From Brevibacterium casei CIP 102111 (GTDB lineage Bacteria > Actinomycetota > Actinomycetes > Actinomycetales > Brevibacteriaceae), in the NCBI RefSeq assembly GCF_900169275.1, contig NZ_FXZC01000004.1, forward strand, positions 62,001-126,000: DNA of 64,000 nt, read 5' to 3'. Each line of letters opens with the position of its first letter. Within the stretch, counting starts at the first letter, position 1. This document shows positions 23,743 through 32,141 of the stretch, in pieces. The notes beneath the pieces are model-generated. The model did not search any database, was not told the DNA's origin, and saw nothing but the letters and a program-made list of their open reading frames with translations. The position numbers and the translations under genes were made by a program.

Positions 23743-24477
23743 ATGGCCAAGGGAATGGGGCGGCTGGGCAGGACGGCCCTCATCGACGGGGCGCTGCCGC
23801 TGCTCGCGGCCGATTCGACCGCGTCGATGGCCGACCTCGCCGATGGTCTCGGTGTCGGACGGACTACCCTGTATCGGCACTTCGGGGATCGCGAGGCGAT
23901 GATCGCCGAGGTGGCCCGCCTCGGTGCGCGGATGTTCGGGGACGCGTTCCTCAGCGCCCGTCCCGAGGTCGGAACCGGGCTCGATGCCGTCGAGCGGATC
24001 TGCACCCAGCTCTTCACCGTCCCCGACGTGCTCACCCTCCTCTTCGCGGACAACCCGATCATCACCGACGACACCTTCGCCGAGGTGGCACGCGAACGGG
24101 TCGAAGCGGAGCGCGAACGGGCCATGGCGGAGCGTGAACGTGCCGTGGCGGAGCGCGAGCGCAGTGACCGCGCCGAGGCGTCGCCGGGCCCCTCGGGTGC
24201 GGAGAGCGACGGCGCCGCAGACGGCCTCGGTCCCGGGGGTGCGACGACCGAGTCCGACGACGACCAGCTTGAGGCGGTCATCGCGCGCGGCCAGGCCGAC
24301 GGGTCGATCACGGCTGACGTGCCCGTCGGGTGGGCGGCGATGTACGTCTTCCTCACCATCGGCTCCGGGCATCTGTTCTCCGTCAGCGCCGGGATCGCCG
24401 ATCGCGATGCCCGTGCTCAGGCGCTCGCCCTGACGATTCGTGCGGTCCGGCGCACACTCGAGGCGCCGGGCACCTGA
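23743..24477 (+). CDS. TetR family regulator with an internal AERER repeat
   Basis: A 244-residue TetR-type regulator. The HTH covers about residues 20-50, with recognition helix segment VGRTTLYRHFGDRE. ATG 23743 is chosen because GGAAGG stands 5 nt before it. The ligand-binding domain is interrupted by a low-complexity insert of about 45 residues: three AERER-type heptapeptides encoded by three 21-nt DNA repeats (24100-24162), then an acidic Gly/Ser stretch. The insert probably lies in a surface loop. Divergence from the YqeB-like gene and the tandem operators indicate local and autogenous control. Confidence 0.85.
   Translation: MAKGMGRLGRTALIDGALPLLAADSTASMADLADGLGVGRTTLYRHFGDREAMIAEVARLGARMFGDAFLSARPEVGTGLDAVERICTQLFTVPDVLTLLFADNPIITDDTFAEVARERVEAERERAMAERERAVAERERSDRAEASPGPSGAESDGAADGLGPGGATTESDDDQLEAVIARGQADGSITADVPVGWAAMYVFLTIGSGHLFSVSAGIADRDARAQALALTIRAVRRTLEAPGT
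24100..24162 (+). repeat. Three tandem 21-nt coding repeats in the TetR gene
   Basis: Units at 24100-24120, 24121-24141 and 24142-24162 share GCGGAGCG-GA-CG and encode successive EAERER, MAERER and VAERER heptads. The array keeps the reading frame. It is likely a slippage expansion of a helix. Confidence 0.65.
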
Positions 24478-24650
24478 GTCGCCCTGACATCATGCGCCGC
24501 CTCGAGAGCGCCCCTCGGGAGCGCCCCTCGCCGCGGGAGTCCCCCGCCGCCAGCGGCTTCGCTGCGATCGGGCGATCGCGGGCGACCGGGATGCAGGTTT
24601 CGGCGGGGCCTCCCCGCGAGTCTCAGCGGGGGATTGTGCTCGCCGAATCC

Positions 24651-24669
24651 TTAGGTTAGGCTGACCTAT
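24651..24669. promoter_or_regulatory. DtxR/IdeR-type iron box without an obvious target gene
   Basis: TTAGGTTAGGCTGACCTAT matches the 19-bp DtxR/IdeR operator consensus at nearly every position. It stands in the 390-nt gap between the convergent TetR and Lrp genes. A possible rightward promoter overlaps it (TTAGGT at 24651, TATAGG at 24674, spacer 17). To the right, only weak short frames exist before the Lrp 3' end; one (about 24780-24880) reads like a short Ala/Arg-rich remnant. To the left, no frame is convincing. A small RNA or a degraded iron-regulated gene is possible. Confidence 0.6.
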
Positions 24670-24867
24670 GAGATATAGGGCACGTTCCTGTTGCCTAAGG
24701 CAGTTGACACACCTGCTTGGAGTTGCGGGCCCGATGTCTCACTGTTTCATTCGCCAGGAACCCTCGGAGCCGACGATATGCGCCGCGTTTCCCGACCGAT
24801 GCAGATGTTGCCGATTCACTGCGCCAGGCGGAGGCGACGGTGGTCGCTCCGAGGGTTTCAGCGCGCT

Positions 24868-25326
24868 TCAGCCCTGTGCTCCGGGTCTGTGCCCGTCGGC
24901 CTCGTCGAGGATGAGCAGCGACCGCGACGATGTGACGCCGGGGACCTCGTGGATCCTGCGGAGGATGACCTGGGAGAGCGCCGTGTTGTCAGGCGCATTG
25001 ACGGTGACGAGAGCGTCGATGTCACCGCTGACGGCCTGGACCTTCTCGACGAACGGCAGCGCGGCGAGATCGTCGCGCACTTCGGGCCACGGCCGATCGC
25101 CGATCCTCACGACGACCACCGCGGTCACGGTCATGCCGAGCGCACTGCGGTCCACCTCGGCGGTGAAGCCCTTGATCGCCCCGGATTCGATGAGCGCAGT
25201 GAAGCGTTTGTGGGCGGCTGACCGGGAGATATGGACACGTTCGGCGAGCTGGCGGACGCTCAGGCGCGAGTTCTCGACGAGGGCGGCGACGATGCTGCGG
25301 TCGATGTCGTCGAGGTCGAAGGACAC
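24868..25326 (-). CDS. Lrp/AsnC family transcriptional regulator
   Basis: A 152-residue regulator with an N-terminal HTH (LDDIDRSIVAALVENSRLSV, then VHISRSAAHKRF) and a C-terminal RAM domain (beta-alpha-beta, starting near VTAVVVVRIG). Lrp proteins form octamers that sense amino acids. The GTG at 25326 is preferred because AAGGAG lies 6 nt upstream; the longer ATG reading would place that Shine-Dalgarno sequence inside the gene. The bkd operon lies 2 kb away and is a plausible but unproven target. Confidence 0.85.
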   Translation of the reverse strand: MSFDLDDIDRSIVAALVENSRLSVRQLAERVHISRSAAHKRFTALIESGAIKGFTAEVDRSALGMTVTAVVVVRIGDRPWPEVRDDLAALPFVEKVQAVSGDIDALVTVNAPDNTALSQVILRRIHEVPGVTSSRSLLILDEADGHRPGAQG

Positions 25327-25359
25327 GGGGATCTCCTTGGTGCGGGTCGGTGCCCCCAT

Positions 25360-25654
25360 TCTAGGTCGGACGGGGTGCGATCACGGTCGGCCGCCTCGGC
25401 GGGGATGCGAGCACCGGGGATTCGACCTACACTTAAGTAAACGTTCGTTAAGTATCATGGCCGCTGTGACCGATCGGACGCCCCGGTGACGCCGATGTGT
25501 CCTCCACCACGTAGCATGGGGCGGAGGAACGGTGGGGTCGAGCCGCGACCCCACTGACGGACGGCTGTTTCCCGACTGTAGATTATGGTCGGAGACGACT
25601 CGCAGCAGGCCTGACTGCTCGACGGCGGACCTGCGTCATTGATAAGGAGCCACG
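25360..25654 (+). promoter_or_regulatory. Intergenic region between lrp and etfB
   Basis: This stretch holds an AT-rich imperfect inverted repeat around ACTTAAGTAAACG and CGTTCGTTAAGT (25433-25456), of the style bound by TetR-type regulators of acyl-CoA metabolism. A -10-like TAGATT lies at 25579-25584 and AAGGAG at 25644-25649 before the TTG start of etfB. A very short frame (25458-25490) follows the repeat but has no ribosome binding site. No other gene is seen. Confidence 0.35.
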
Positions 25655-26431
25655 TTGAAGATCGCTGTGTTGGTCAAAGAGGTCCCGGACACGTACGGGG
25701 ATCGCAAGCTCGATCTCGAGACCGGTCTGGCGGATCGTGCCGCCTCCGAGGCCGTGCTCGACGAGATCGGCGAACGCGCACTCGAAGTCGCCCTGTCCTA
25801 TGCCGACAGCCACGACGGCACCGAGATCACCGTCGTCTCGATGGCGCCCTCGGGTGCCACGGCGACGATCCGCAAGGGCCTGGCGATGGGAGCCGGCGAC
25901 GCCGTGCACATCGCGGATGAGGAACTCCTCGGCGCCGACCTCGGCCTCACCGCCGAAGTCCTCGCCGCAGCCGTGCGCCGAGGCGGCTACGACCTCGTCA
26001 TCACCGGCAACATCTCCACCGACGGCAATGCCGGCATGCTGCCGGCGATGCTCGCCGAGCATCTCGATCTGCCGCATCTGACGAACCTCTCGGCCGTCGA
26101 GATCGCCGACGGCTCCGTCTCGGGCACCCGCGCCGTCGACGGCGGCCAGCAGCAGGTGACCGCCGAGCTGCCCGCCGTCATCTCGATCACCGAGGCGCTG
26201 CCCGAGGCCCGGTTCCCCAACTTCAAGGGCATCATGGCCGCGAAGAAGAAGCCGTTCGAGGTCATCGGTCTGGCCGACCTCGACGTCGATGCCGCCGATC
26301 AGTCGACGGCGCGCTCGATCATGGTCTCCGTCGCCGAGAAGCCCCCGCGCGAAGCCGGTGAGAAGGTCGTCGACGAAGGCAACGGCGGCGTCGAACTCGC
26401 CGAATTCCTCATCAAGAACCGTCTGGCCTAA
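25655..26431 (+). CDS. etfB: Electron transfer flavoprotein beta subunit
   Basis: A 258-residue EtfB that binds AMP and carries electrons from acyl-CoA and other dehydrogenases with EtfA. Family segments are visible: [19 protein letters not shown] at the N-terminus, the [16 protein letters not shown] stretch, the [19 protein letters not shown] loop and [14 protein letters not shown]. The start is TTG 25655 with AAGGAG 5 nt upstream. etfA follows after 11 nt, then a cytochrome b-like protein. No ETF:quinone oxidoreductase gene is adjacent. Confidence 0.93.
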   Translation: MKIAVLVKEVPDTYGDRKLDLETGLADRAASEAVLDEIGERALEVALSYADSHDGTEITVVSMAPSGATATIRKGLAMGAGDAVHIADEELLGADLGLTAEVLAAAVRRGGYDLVITGNISTDGNAGMLPAMLAEHLDLPHLTNLSAVEIADGSVSGTRAVDGGQQQVTAELPAVISITEALPEARFPNFKGIMAAKKKPFEVIGLADLDVDAADQSTARSIMVSVAEKPPREAGEKVVDEGNGGVELAEFLIKNRLA

Positions 26432-26442
26432 GGAGAACGCCC

Positions 26443-27429
26443 ATGTCTGAATTCCCCCAGGACACCATCCTCGTCGCCCTGACGGTCGACCCCGAAGGCG
26501 CACTCGAGAAGCCGGCCGCCGAACTCCTCGGCGGAGCCGGTGTCATCGGCAGCCCCGTCGCCCTCGTCATCGCGCCCTCCGGCAGCGGTGACGCCGCCGC
26601 GGAGACGGCCTCGTCTCTCGGCGCCGTGCAGACCCTCGTCGCCGAGGTGCCCGAAGGCAACACCGCGCTCGGGTCCTTCGCCGTCGACGCTCTCACCGCA
26701 GCCGCTGAGCTGACGGCCCCCGATGCCGTCCTCATCCCGAACACGATCGACGGCCGTGACCTCGCCGGTCGCTTCGCCGTGCGCTCGGGATCGGCGCTGT
26801 CGGTCGACGCGATCGGCGTCGACCGCGACTCCGAGGGCATCGTCGCCGACCACTCGGTCTACGGCGGCGGCTACACCGCTCAGTCCGCCCCGACCTTCGG
26901 TGCCCCGGTCATCACGATCCGCCTCGGCTCGATCGAGAACCGCGGTGAGGCCCAGCCCGCGAACTCGCAGGTCCTCGAGGTCGCCGACTCCGGCAAGCGC
27001 GCAGCCCAGGTGACGGCGTTCGAGCCGATCGTCGAGACCTCGTCGCGTCCCGAGCTGCGCGGTGCCCAGAAGGTCGTCTCCGGTGGCCGCGGTGTCGGCT
27101 CCGAGGAGTCCTTCGAGCTCGTCGGCGAGTTCGCCGACGTTCTCGGTGCCGCTGTCGGCGCCTCGCGCGCCGCTGTCGACGCCGGCTTCATCGCCCAGTC
27201 GCACCAGGTCGGTCAGACCGGTGTGTCCGTGTCCCCGCAGCTCTACGTCGCGCTCGGCATCTCGGGTGCGATCCAGCACAAGGCGGGTATGCAGACCTCG
27301 AAGACGATCGTCGCGGTGAACAAGGACGGCGAGGCGCCGATCTTCGACATCGCCGACTACGGCGTCGTCGGTGACCTGTTCAAGGTCGTGCCCCAGGCCG
27401 TCGAGACCTTGAAAGCGAAACAGTCCTGA
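26443..27429 (+). CDS. etfA: Electron transfer flavoprotein alpha subunit
   Basis: A 328-residue EtfA. The C-terminal FAD-binding domain is complete: [15 protein letters not shown], the [19 protein letters not shown] segment, [17 protein letters not shown] and [20 protein letters not shown]. It forms the ETF heterodimer with EtfB. AAGGAG precedes the ATG. Only one nucleotide separates its stop from the cytochrome b-like gene, indicating a common transcript and probably a shared electron route. Confidence 0.94.
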   Translation: MSEFPQDTILVALTVDPEGALEKPAAELLGGAGVIGSPVALVIAPSGSGDAAAETASSLGAVQTLVAEVPEGNTALGSFAVDALTAAAELTAPDAVLIPNTIDGRDLAGRFAVRSGSALSVDAIGVDRDSEGIVADHSVYGGGYTAQSAPTFGAPVITIRLGSIENRGEAQPANSQVLEVADSGKRAAQVTAFEPIVETSSRPELRGAQKVVSGGRGVGSEESFELVGEFADVLGAAVGASRAAVDAGFIAQSHQVGQTGVSVSPQLYVALGISGAIQHKAGMQTSKTIVAVNKDGEAPIFDIADYGVVGDLFKVVPQAVETLKAKQS

Positions 27430-27430
27430 T

Positions 27431-30238
27431 ATGTCCACCTTCTCCACCACGCTGCGTGCCGGCCTGCCCCGGGTCTCCGGCGGTGATCCGTGGCCCCCGG
27501 AGGGGACCGTCGGTCAGGCCGTCGAATGGGAGTCCCGCGAATGGGTGAGCGCCGAGGGTGCTTCCGGAGCCGCTCCCTCTGCGTCCGAGTCGGCAGTGTC
27601 CGATTCGGCTGGGATCGTCGATGAGCCCACCGAGGCGGATGTCATCGAATCCGGTGCCGCCGAGGTGGGTGCCCCGGTGACCTCGGACGATGCCGGTTCG
27701 TCGGTCCCTGAGGCTGGCCCCGGCGACGTGTCGGCCGTCGGTGCCGACGATCACGGTGCCGCTGAACCCGGTGCTGAGGATCTCGGTGATTCGGGCCTCG
27801 GGATCGAGGATCGCGGAGCCGATGAGTTCGGCGCAGAGCAGGGTGCCGAGTCGTCCGATGGTGTCGCTGTGGCCGGTGCCGGTGCGGCAGTTGGAGGAGG
27901 GGTGGCGGCAGCCGTTGCCACCGAAGTCATCGACGTACCGCTTCGCCGCGGTCTGCCGCGCGTGAGCGGAGGAGATTCGTGGCCGCCCGAGGGTGTGGCC
28001 TCCGTCCGCGCGAGGTCCTCGGCCGGCAGTCCCGCCGCTGGCTCGGCGCAGCCGGCGGCCGATGGTGCGCCCACGGCCGCGCCTGAGCCGGGCGTGCCCG
28101 CAGCCGAAGCGTCGGAGCAGGTCTCGTCAGAGCCAGTTTCGTCGGAGCAGGTCGCTGTCTCCGAATCCGAGGTCGTGTCGAGTGCGAGCGATGTCGATAG
28201 CGCGCAGGCCGATGGGGTTGCACAGGATGAAGAGGCGCCGACCGACGTTGTCGCGGCCGAGGCGACACAGCCGGCTGCCGGTGCTGCTGCGGGAGTGGCC
28301 GCCGGTGCCGGCGTCGCCGGAGCGGGGATCGCTGCCGCCTCGAGTGGGGGAACTGTGGGCGAGGACGCCTCGGTTCCGCTGCGCCGCGGACTGCCCAGGC
28401 AGTCGGGCGGCGACCCGTGGCCGCCGGAAGGTTTCGCTCCCGCCGGTGTGAAGAGCGCCGGCGCACAGGCACCGTCCACTTCGGCAGACGGTGCGTCGGC
28501 CGAGACCGGTGCTCCCGCAGAGTCGGGCGCCCCGGCGGCAGCCGCTGGCGCGTCTACGCCGGCTGCTGACTCGGCAGCGGAGCCCGAGACGACTCCCGCC
28601 GCTGAGACGAGTGCGACACCTGTTGCGGGCAGTGCTGTCACAGCGGGCGCTGGCGCGGCCGCAACGGCAAGCCGGCCCGCCGGCGCCTCTGAACTCAGCG
28701 ACGTTCCCCTGCGCCGCGGACTGCCGCGCGCCTCCGGCGGCGACCCCTGGCCGCCCGAAGGCTTCGCGCCGGTCACCGCCGCTGCCTCGACGGCTGTCCC
28801 GGTTGCAGAGCCTGCCGCCGAGCAGGCGCCCGCTGCCTCGAGCGAAGCTGCGACAGCCGACACCTCCGCAACCGACACCGCTGCGGCCGGAACCGCCGCT
28901 GGGTCTGCCGCCGCCTCGGCGACGGCCGACGATGCCGCAGGCACGGAAGCAGCAGCAGACAAGGACGCGGACGCCGCTGACACGGCCGCGAAGCCGGCGG
29001 CACGCTCGGGTCTGCCGAAGACCCGGACGGGGCTGCCGAAGTCGACCGGACCGGACACGGGCAAGCCCGGTGCCAAGCCCGCAGCCCGTACCGGTCTGCC
29101 GAAGACTGCAGGCCCGGCTTCGAAGCCGGCCGAGAAGCCCGCTGCGCAGAAGCCTGCGGCGGCGACCTCGGCCGGGACCGCCTCGGCGAAGCAGACCGAC
29201 GCGAAGCCGACGGAACCCGCGAAGGCATCGGCCGCCTCGGCGGGAACGACGGCGAAGGCATCGACGGCCTCGACCAAGACGGCGGAGAAGCCGAAGACAG
29301 CCGAGAAGGCGAAGGCCCAACCGGCACGCGAACCGATCATGATCGGGTCGAAGTCGCTCGGCCAGTGGGGCAAGCTCGTGAGCCTCGGCCTCGGCGGACT
29401 CATCGTCGTCGGCGGAATCCTCATCCTCGCCGCGCGCGGCGTCACGACCCTGCCCGGTGTGCCCGAGTTCCTCGAGCGCTATCCGGGCGAGTACCACCTG
29501 CCCGACTTCGTCGAGCCGGGATTCCCGGCGTGGGCGCGGTGGACGCACTTCCTCAACCTCTTCTTCATGGTCCTCATCATCCGCACGGGTCTGCAGGTGC
29601 GTCACCAGCAGAAGCCGCCGGCGTTCTACACGCCGAAGAAGGGCGGGAAGAAGATCAGCATCAACCTGTGGCTGCACACCAGCCTCGATGTGCTGTGGCT
29701 GATCAACGGCGTCGTCTTCGTCGTCCTCCTCTTCGCCTCCGGGCACTGGGCGAGGATCGTGCCCACGAGTTGGGAGGTCTTCCCGAATGCGCTGTCGGCG
29801 ATGCTTCAGTACGCGACGCTCGAGTGGCCGATGGAAGACGCGTGGGTCAACTACAACGCGCTCCAGCAGCTCATGTACTTCATCGTCGTCTTCATCGCCG
29901 CCCCCCTGGCTGCGATCACCGGCGTGCGGATGAGCGAGTGGTGGCCGAAGGACGCGGCGACGCTGAACAAGATCTACCCGGCGCCGCTGGCGCGGGCGAT
30001 CCACTTCCCGACGATGCTCTTCTTCGTGTTCTTCATCGCCGTCCACGTGTTCCTCGTCTTCGCGACCGGACTGCGGCAGAACCTCGGCTACATGTTCGCC
30101 GGGACGAACGTGCTCGGCTGGGCGGGAGTCATCTGGTTCCTCGTGGCGATGGCCGTCGTCGTGGCGGGCTGGTTCGCGGCGAGGCCGCTGCTGCTCGCTC
30201 CGATCGCCAACCTCTTCGGGCGCGTCTCGAGCAGGTAG
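27431..30238 (+). CDS. Cytochrome b561-like membrane protein with a long motif-repeat N-terminus
   Basis: A 935-residue two-part protein. Residues 1 to about 640 are disordered Ala/Glu/Ser/Pro-rich sequence with a conserved motif R-GLPR-SGGD-WPPEG recurring near residues 9, 172, 318 and 428. The later copies have the fuller form VPLRRGLPR. Shorter GLPK-type echoes follow near residues 525-560, then a Lys/Ala/Thr-rich linker. Residues about 650-935 are a cytochrome b/b6-type domain with at least five membrane helices and His residues in helices suited to haem ligation (WTHFLNLFF, NLWLHTSLDVLW, AIHFPTMLFFVFFIAVHVF). Start is 1 nt after etfA. I infer that it takes electrons from ETF or passes them to the quinone pool, with the repeats as docking sites; neither is shown. 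Confidence 0.8.
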   Translation: MSTFSTTLRAGLPRVSGGDPWPPEGTVGQAVEWESREWVSAEGASGAAPSASESAVSDSAGIVDEPTEADVIESGAAEVGAPVTSDDAGSSVPEAGPGDVSAVGADDHGAAEPGAEDLGDSGLGIEDRGADEFGAEQGAESSDGVAVAGAGAAVGGGVAAAVATEVIDVPLRRGLPRVSGGDSWPPEGVASVRARSSAGSPAAGSAQPAADGAPTAAPEPGVPAAEASEQVSSEPVSSEQVAVSESEVVSSASDVDSAQADGVAQDEEAPTDVVAAEATQPAAGAAAGVAAGAGVAGAGIAAASSGGTVGEDASVPLRRGLPRQSGGDPWPPEGFAPAGVKSAGAQAPSTSADGASAETGAPAESGAPAAAAGASTPAADSAAEPETTPAAETSATPVAGSAVTAGAGAAATASRPAGASELSDVPLRRGLPRASGGDPWPPEGFAPVTAAASTAVPVAEPAAEQAPAASSEAATADTSATDTAAAGTAAGSAAASATADDAAGTEAAADKDADAADTAAKPAARSGLPKTRTGLPKSTGPDTGKPGAKPAARTGLPKTAGPASKPAEKPAAQKPAAATSAGTASAKQTDAKPTEPAKASAASAGTTAKASTASTKTAEKPKTAEKAKAQPAREPIMIGSKSLGQWGKLVSLGLGGLIVVGGILILAARGVTTLPGVPEFLERYPGEYHLPDFVEPGFPAWARWTHFLNLFFMVLIIRTGLQVRHQQKPPAFYTPKKGGKKISINLWLHTSLDVLWLINGVVFVVLLFASGHWARIVPTSWEVFPNALSAMLQYATLEWPMEDAWVNYNALQQLMYFIVVFIAAPLAAITGVRMSEWWPKDAATLNKIYPAPLARAIHFPTMLFFVFFIAVHVFLVFATGLRQNLGYMFAGTNVLGWAGVIWFLVAMAVVVAGWFAARPLLLAPIANLFGRVSSR

Positions 30239-30267
30239 CCCCGGCTCCGTCAGCAGCGGACAGCACA

Positions 30268-30305
30268 CGGCCCGATCGCAGCCCTCTCAGGCTGCGGTCG
30301 GGCCG
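30268..30305 (+). terminator. Hairpin terminator after the etf-cytochrome operon
   Basis: CGGCCCGATCGCAGCC (30268-30283) pairs with 30290-30305 with one mismatch and a 6-nt loop. It starts 30 nt after the cytochrome gene stop. The remaining intergenic sequence to 30433 shows nothing else. Confidence 0.65.
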
Positions 30306-30433
30306 TTGCGATTCACGCAGGTTGCCCGGTCTCGAGTCGCTCAGGCCGGGGTCGTCTGCGATCGGATGGCTCGGGAGGCTGCAGCTGCGGCCGTGCGTTG
30401 CGTGCCCTCGCGCTCAGCGACGATGCCCGGCGC

Positions 30434-31411
30434 TCACCGCGCAGGACTCCGCGTCCAGTTCGTCACCCGGTCGACGAACTCGGCGACGGCGAGCTCGAGC
30501 TGACGCAGGCCCGGGTCCTCGAGCGGGAGGTGGCCCGCTCCCTGCAGGCTCACCTCCTCGAACAGTGCGGGGTCGAGGCGGGAGACGACCGGGTCGGAGA
30601 GCTCGCGCGGCGACCACCGGTCTGCAGCCGGCTGGGTGAGCAGGACCGGGCAGGCGCGGAAGCGCGCCGGTTCGATCGCAGGGGCGTAGGCGAGGTAGTC
30701 CGCAAGGAATCTCAGCGGCATCGCATTCCCCGCCGAGGTGGGGTCGCAGAGGAGGACCTCCATCGCCCCGCGGTCGTTGGCAAGTGCCGACATCTTCGAG
30801 GCCAGGCGCATCGGATAGCGCAGACGCCCGAGCGGGGTCCTCGCGAGCGCCGCCATGATTGGTGCGCCGACGCGTGCGGTGGCACGGCTGCGCGCCGTGC
30901 GCTCGAGGACCTCCGGGCATCGCTGGTCGAGGAAGGTCATGCCGACGATTCCATGGAGGACGCCCGCGGGGGCTGTCGCCGCGACGTGAAAGGCGAGCAT
31001 GCCCCCGGCGGAGAGCCCGTAGAGGACGGTCGGCTTCGGATCCCTCGCCTGCTCGGCGCTGAGGAAGTCGACGACGAGTTCGACCCAGTCGGAGTACGAC
31101 GGCGTGAACCCGGACCTCATCTCGGTCATTCCGAAGCCGAGATTGTCGAGGGAGACGACGTCATACCCGCGGCGCGCCAAAGGAGCGCCGAGGATGAGCG
31201 ACATCTGGCGCCCGTTCGTCCCGACCCCGTGATGGAGGACGACACGTGCCGAAGCCTCCGGCTGCGAATAGCGGTCGAGATGGATACGGTGGCCGCGCCA
31301 GCGCCAGATCTCCTCCTGCGGAGCCGTCGATTCGTCGAGCCGCAGTCGTTCCGGCAGAAACTCCTGGAGATCCTGCCAGGCCTGCTGGTCGCGGTAGAGC
31401 GGTGCTGTCAT
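30434..31411 (-). CDS. Alpha/beta hydrolase
   Basis: A 325-residue alpha/beta hydrolase. The oxyanion segment HHGVGTNGR, the nucleophile elbow GLSAGG (Ser134), a late Asp in AADRWSP and His in GAGHLPLE make a full triad order. ATG 31411 is chosen, with GGAGG six nt upstream. It is divergent from a TetR gene with a palindrome between, so it is probably repressed by that protein. The substrate (ester, lactone or C-C bond) cannot be told from sequence. Confidence 0.82.
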   Translation of the reverse strand: MTAPLYRDQQAWQDLQEFLPERLRLDESTAPQEEIWRWRGHRIHLDRYSQPEASARVVLHHGVGTNGRQMSLILGAPLARRGYDVVSLDNLGFGMTEMRSGFTPSYSDWVELVVDFLSAEQARDPKPTVLYGLSAGGMLAFHVAATAPAGVLHGIVGMTFLDQRCPEVLERTARSRATARVGAPIMAALARTPLGRLRYPMRLASKMSALANDRGAMEVLLCDPTSAGNAMPLRFLADYLAYAPAIEPARFRACPVLLTQPAADRWSPRELSDPVVSRLDPALFEEVSLQGAGHLPLEDPGLRQLELAVAEFVDRVTNWTRSPAR

Positions 31412-31437
31412 GGATCCTCCTCGCGCAGTCACAGGAA

Positions 31438-31489
31438 CACTATAAGTCAGGAATGACACTCAGTGCCATCATTGTCCTTCGCCTACAAT
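31438..31489. promoter_or_regulatory. Divergent promoter region with TetR-type operator
   Basis: TGACACTCAGTGCCA (31454-31468) is a 7-1-7 inverted repeat with one mismatch. Leftward, TATAGT (complement of 31439-31444) could be the hydrolase -10. Rightward, TACAAT (31484-31489) is a good -10 that would start a leaderless TetR mRNA at ATG 31496. One operator between both promoters suits a local repressor. Confidence 0.5.
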
Positions 31490-31495
31490 GCTCAG

Positions 31496-32074
31496 ATGAG
31501 CACCCCGAACCTCCGTGAGCGCAAGCGCCGACTCATGCAGGCCGAGATCACCGCGATCGCCCTGAGGCTGTTCCGCGAGCGGGGCTATTCCGAGACCACC
31601 GTCGACGATCTCGCCGCAGCCTCGGGGATGTCGCGGCGGACGTTCTTCCGCTACTTCCCGTCCAAGGAGGACGTCATCTCGGGCAAGTGGGTGGGGATGG
31701 GGGAGGACATGATCGCCCGGCTCCTCGCCCGCCCCGGTGACGAGGATCCGTGGACGTCCGTGCGCGCGTCGATGTCGGGGATCGTCGACCACTACGCCGA
31801 CCCCGACCGGCGGGCCGACAGCTTCGCCCTCGACGAGGTCATCGACTCCACCCCGTCACTGCGGGCGGCGTTCATCGCGAAGGTCGACATCCTCGCCGAG
31901 GCGGTCGCCGCCGTCCTCGGCAAACGCGGCGTCGAGCCCTTCCGTGCCCAGGTCATCGGCAGGGCGTGCGGGGCGGCGCTGACGATCGCGATGCGCGAGT
32001 CACGCGCACGGGGAGCCGAGGGCATCGGCGAGGATCTCGACCGTGCGATGAGGGAGTTCGCCTCGGGGCTGTGA
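31496..32074 (+). CDS. TetR family regulator of the divergent hydrolase
   Basis: A 192-residue TetR protein with HTH at about residues 27-50 (SETTVDDLAAASGMSRRTFF, then RYFPSKED). The ATG at 31496 rather than 31463 is chosen, since it begins just before the conserved RERKRR segment and a -10 hexamer sits 7 nt upstream, giving a leaderless transcript. It is convergent with a GntR gene, with a hairpin between. The effector is unknown. Confidence 0.83.
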   Translation: MSTPNLRERKRRLMQAEITAIALRLFRERGYSETTVDDLAAASGMSRRTFFRYFPSKEDVISGKWVGMGEDMIARLLARPGDEDPWTSVRASMSGIVDHYADPDRRADSFALDEVIDSTPSLRAAFIAKVDILAEAVAAVLGKRGVEPFRAQVIGRACGAALTIAMRESRARGAEGIGEDLDRAMREFASGL

Positions 32075-32086
32075 TCCGCGCGAGCA

Positions 32087-32102
32087 GGGGGCAGGCGCCC
32101 CC
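32087..32102. terminator. Short GC hairpin between convergent regulators
   Basis: GGGGGC (32087-32092) pairs with GCCCCC (32097-32102) around an AGGC loop, 12 nt after the TetR stop. A likely bidirectional terminator for the TetR and GntR genes. Confidence 0.4.
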
Positions 32103-32141
32103 CGGTCGAGGTGGCGCGGCGGTGTCGGTGACGCGGTGCGG

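Noticed and set aside
25386..25405. Recurring GCCTCGGCG in intergenic DNA
   Set aside because: The string is also very frequent as in-frame Ala-Ser-Ala or Glu-Ala codons throughout the window, so it carries no evident signal.
24668..25489. Plus-strand frame starting at the iron box
   Set aside because: It runs mostly antisense to the Lrp gene and has no recognisable domain or codon bias; kept only as part of the orphan iron box note.
28127..30268. Long minus-strand frame over the cytochrome-like gene
   Set aside because: It is Arg/Gly/Cys-rich shadow sequence. The plus-strand protein has conserved motifs and membrane helices and lies in an operon.
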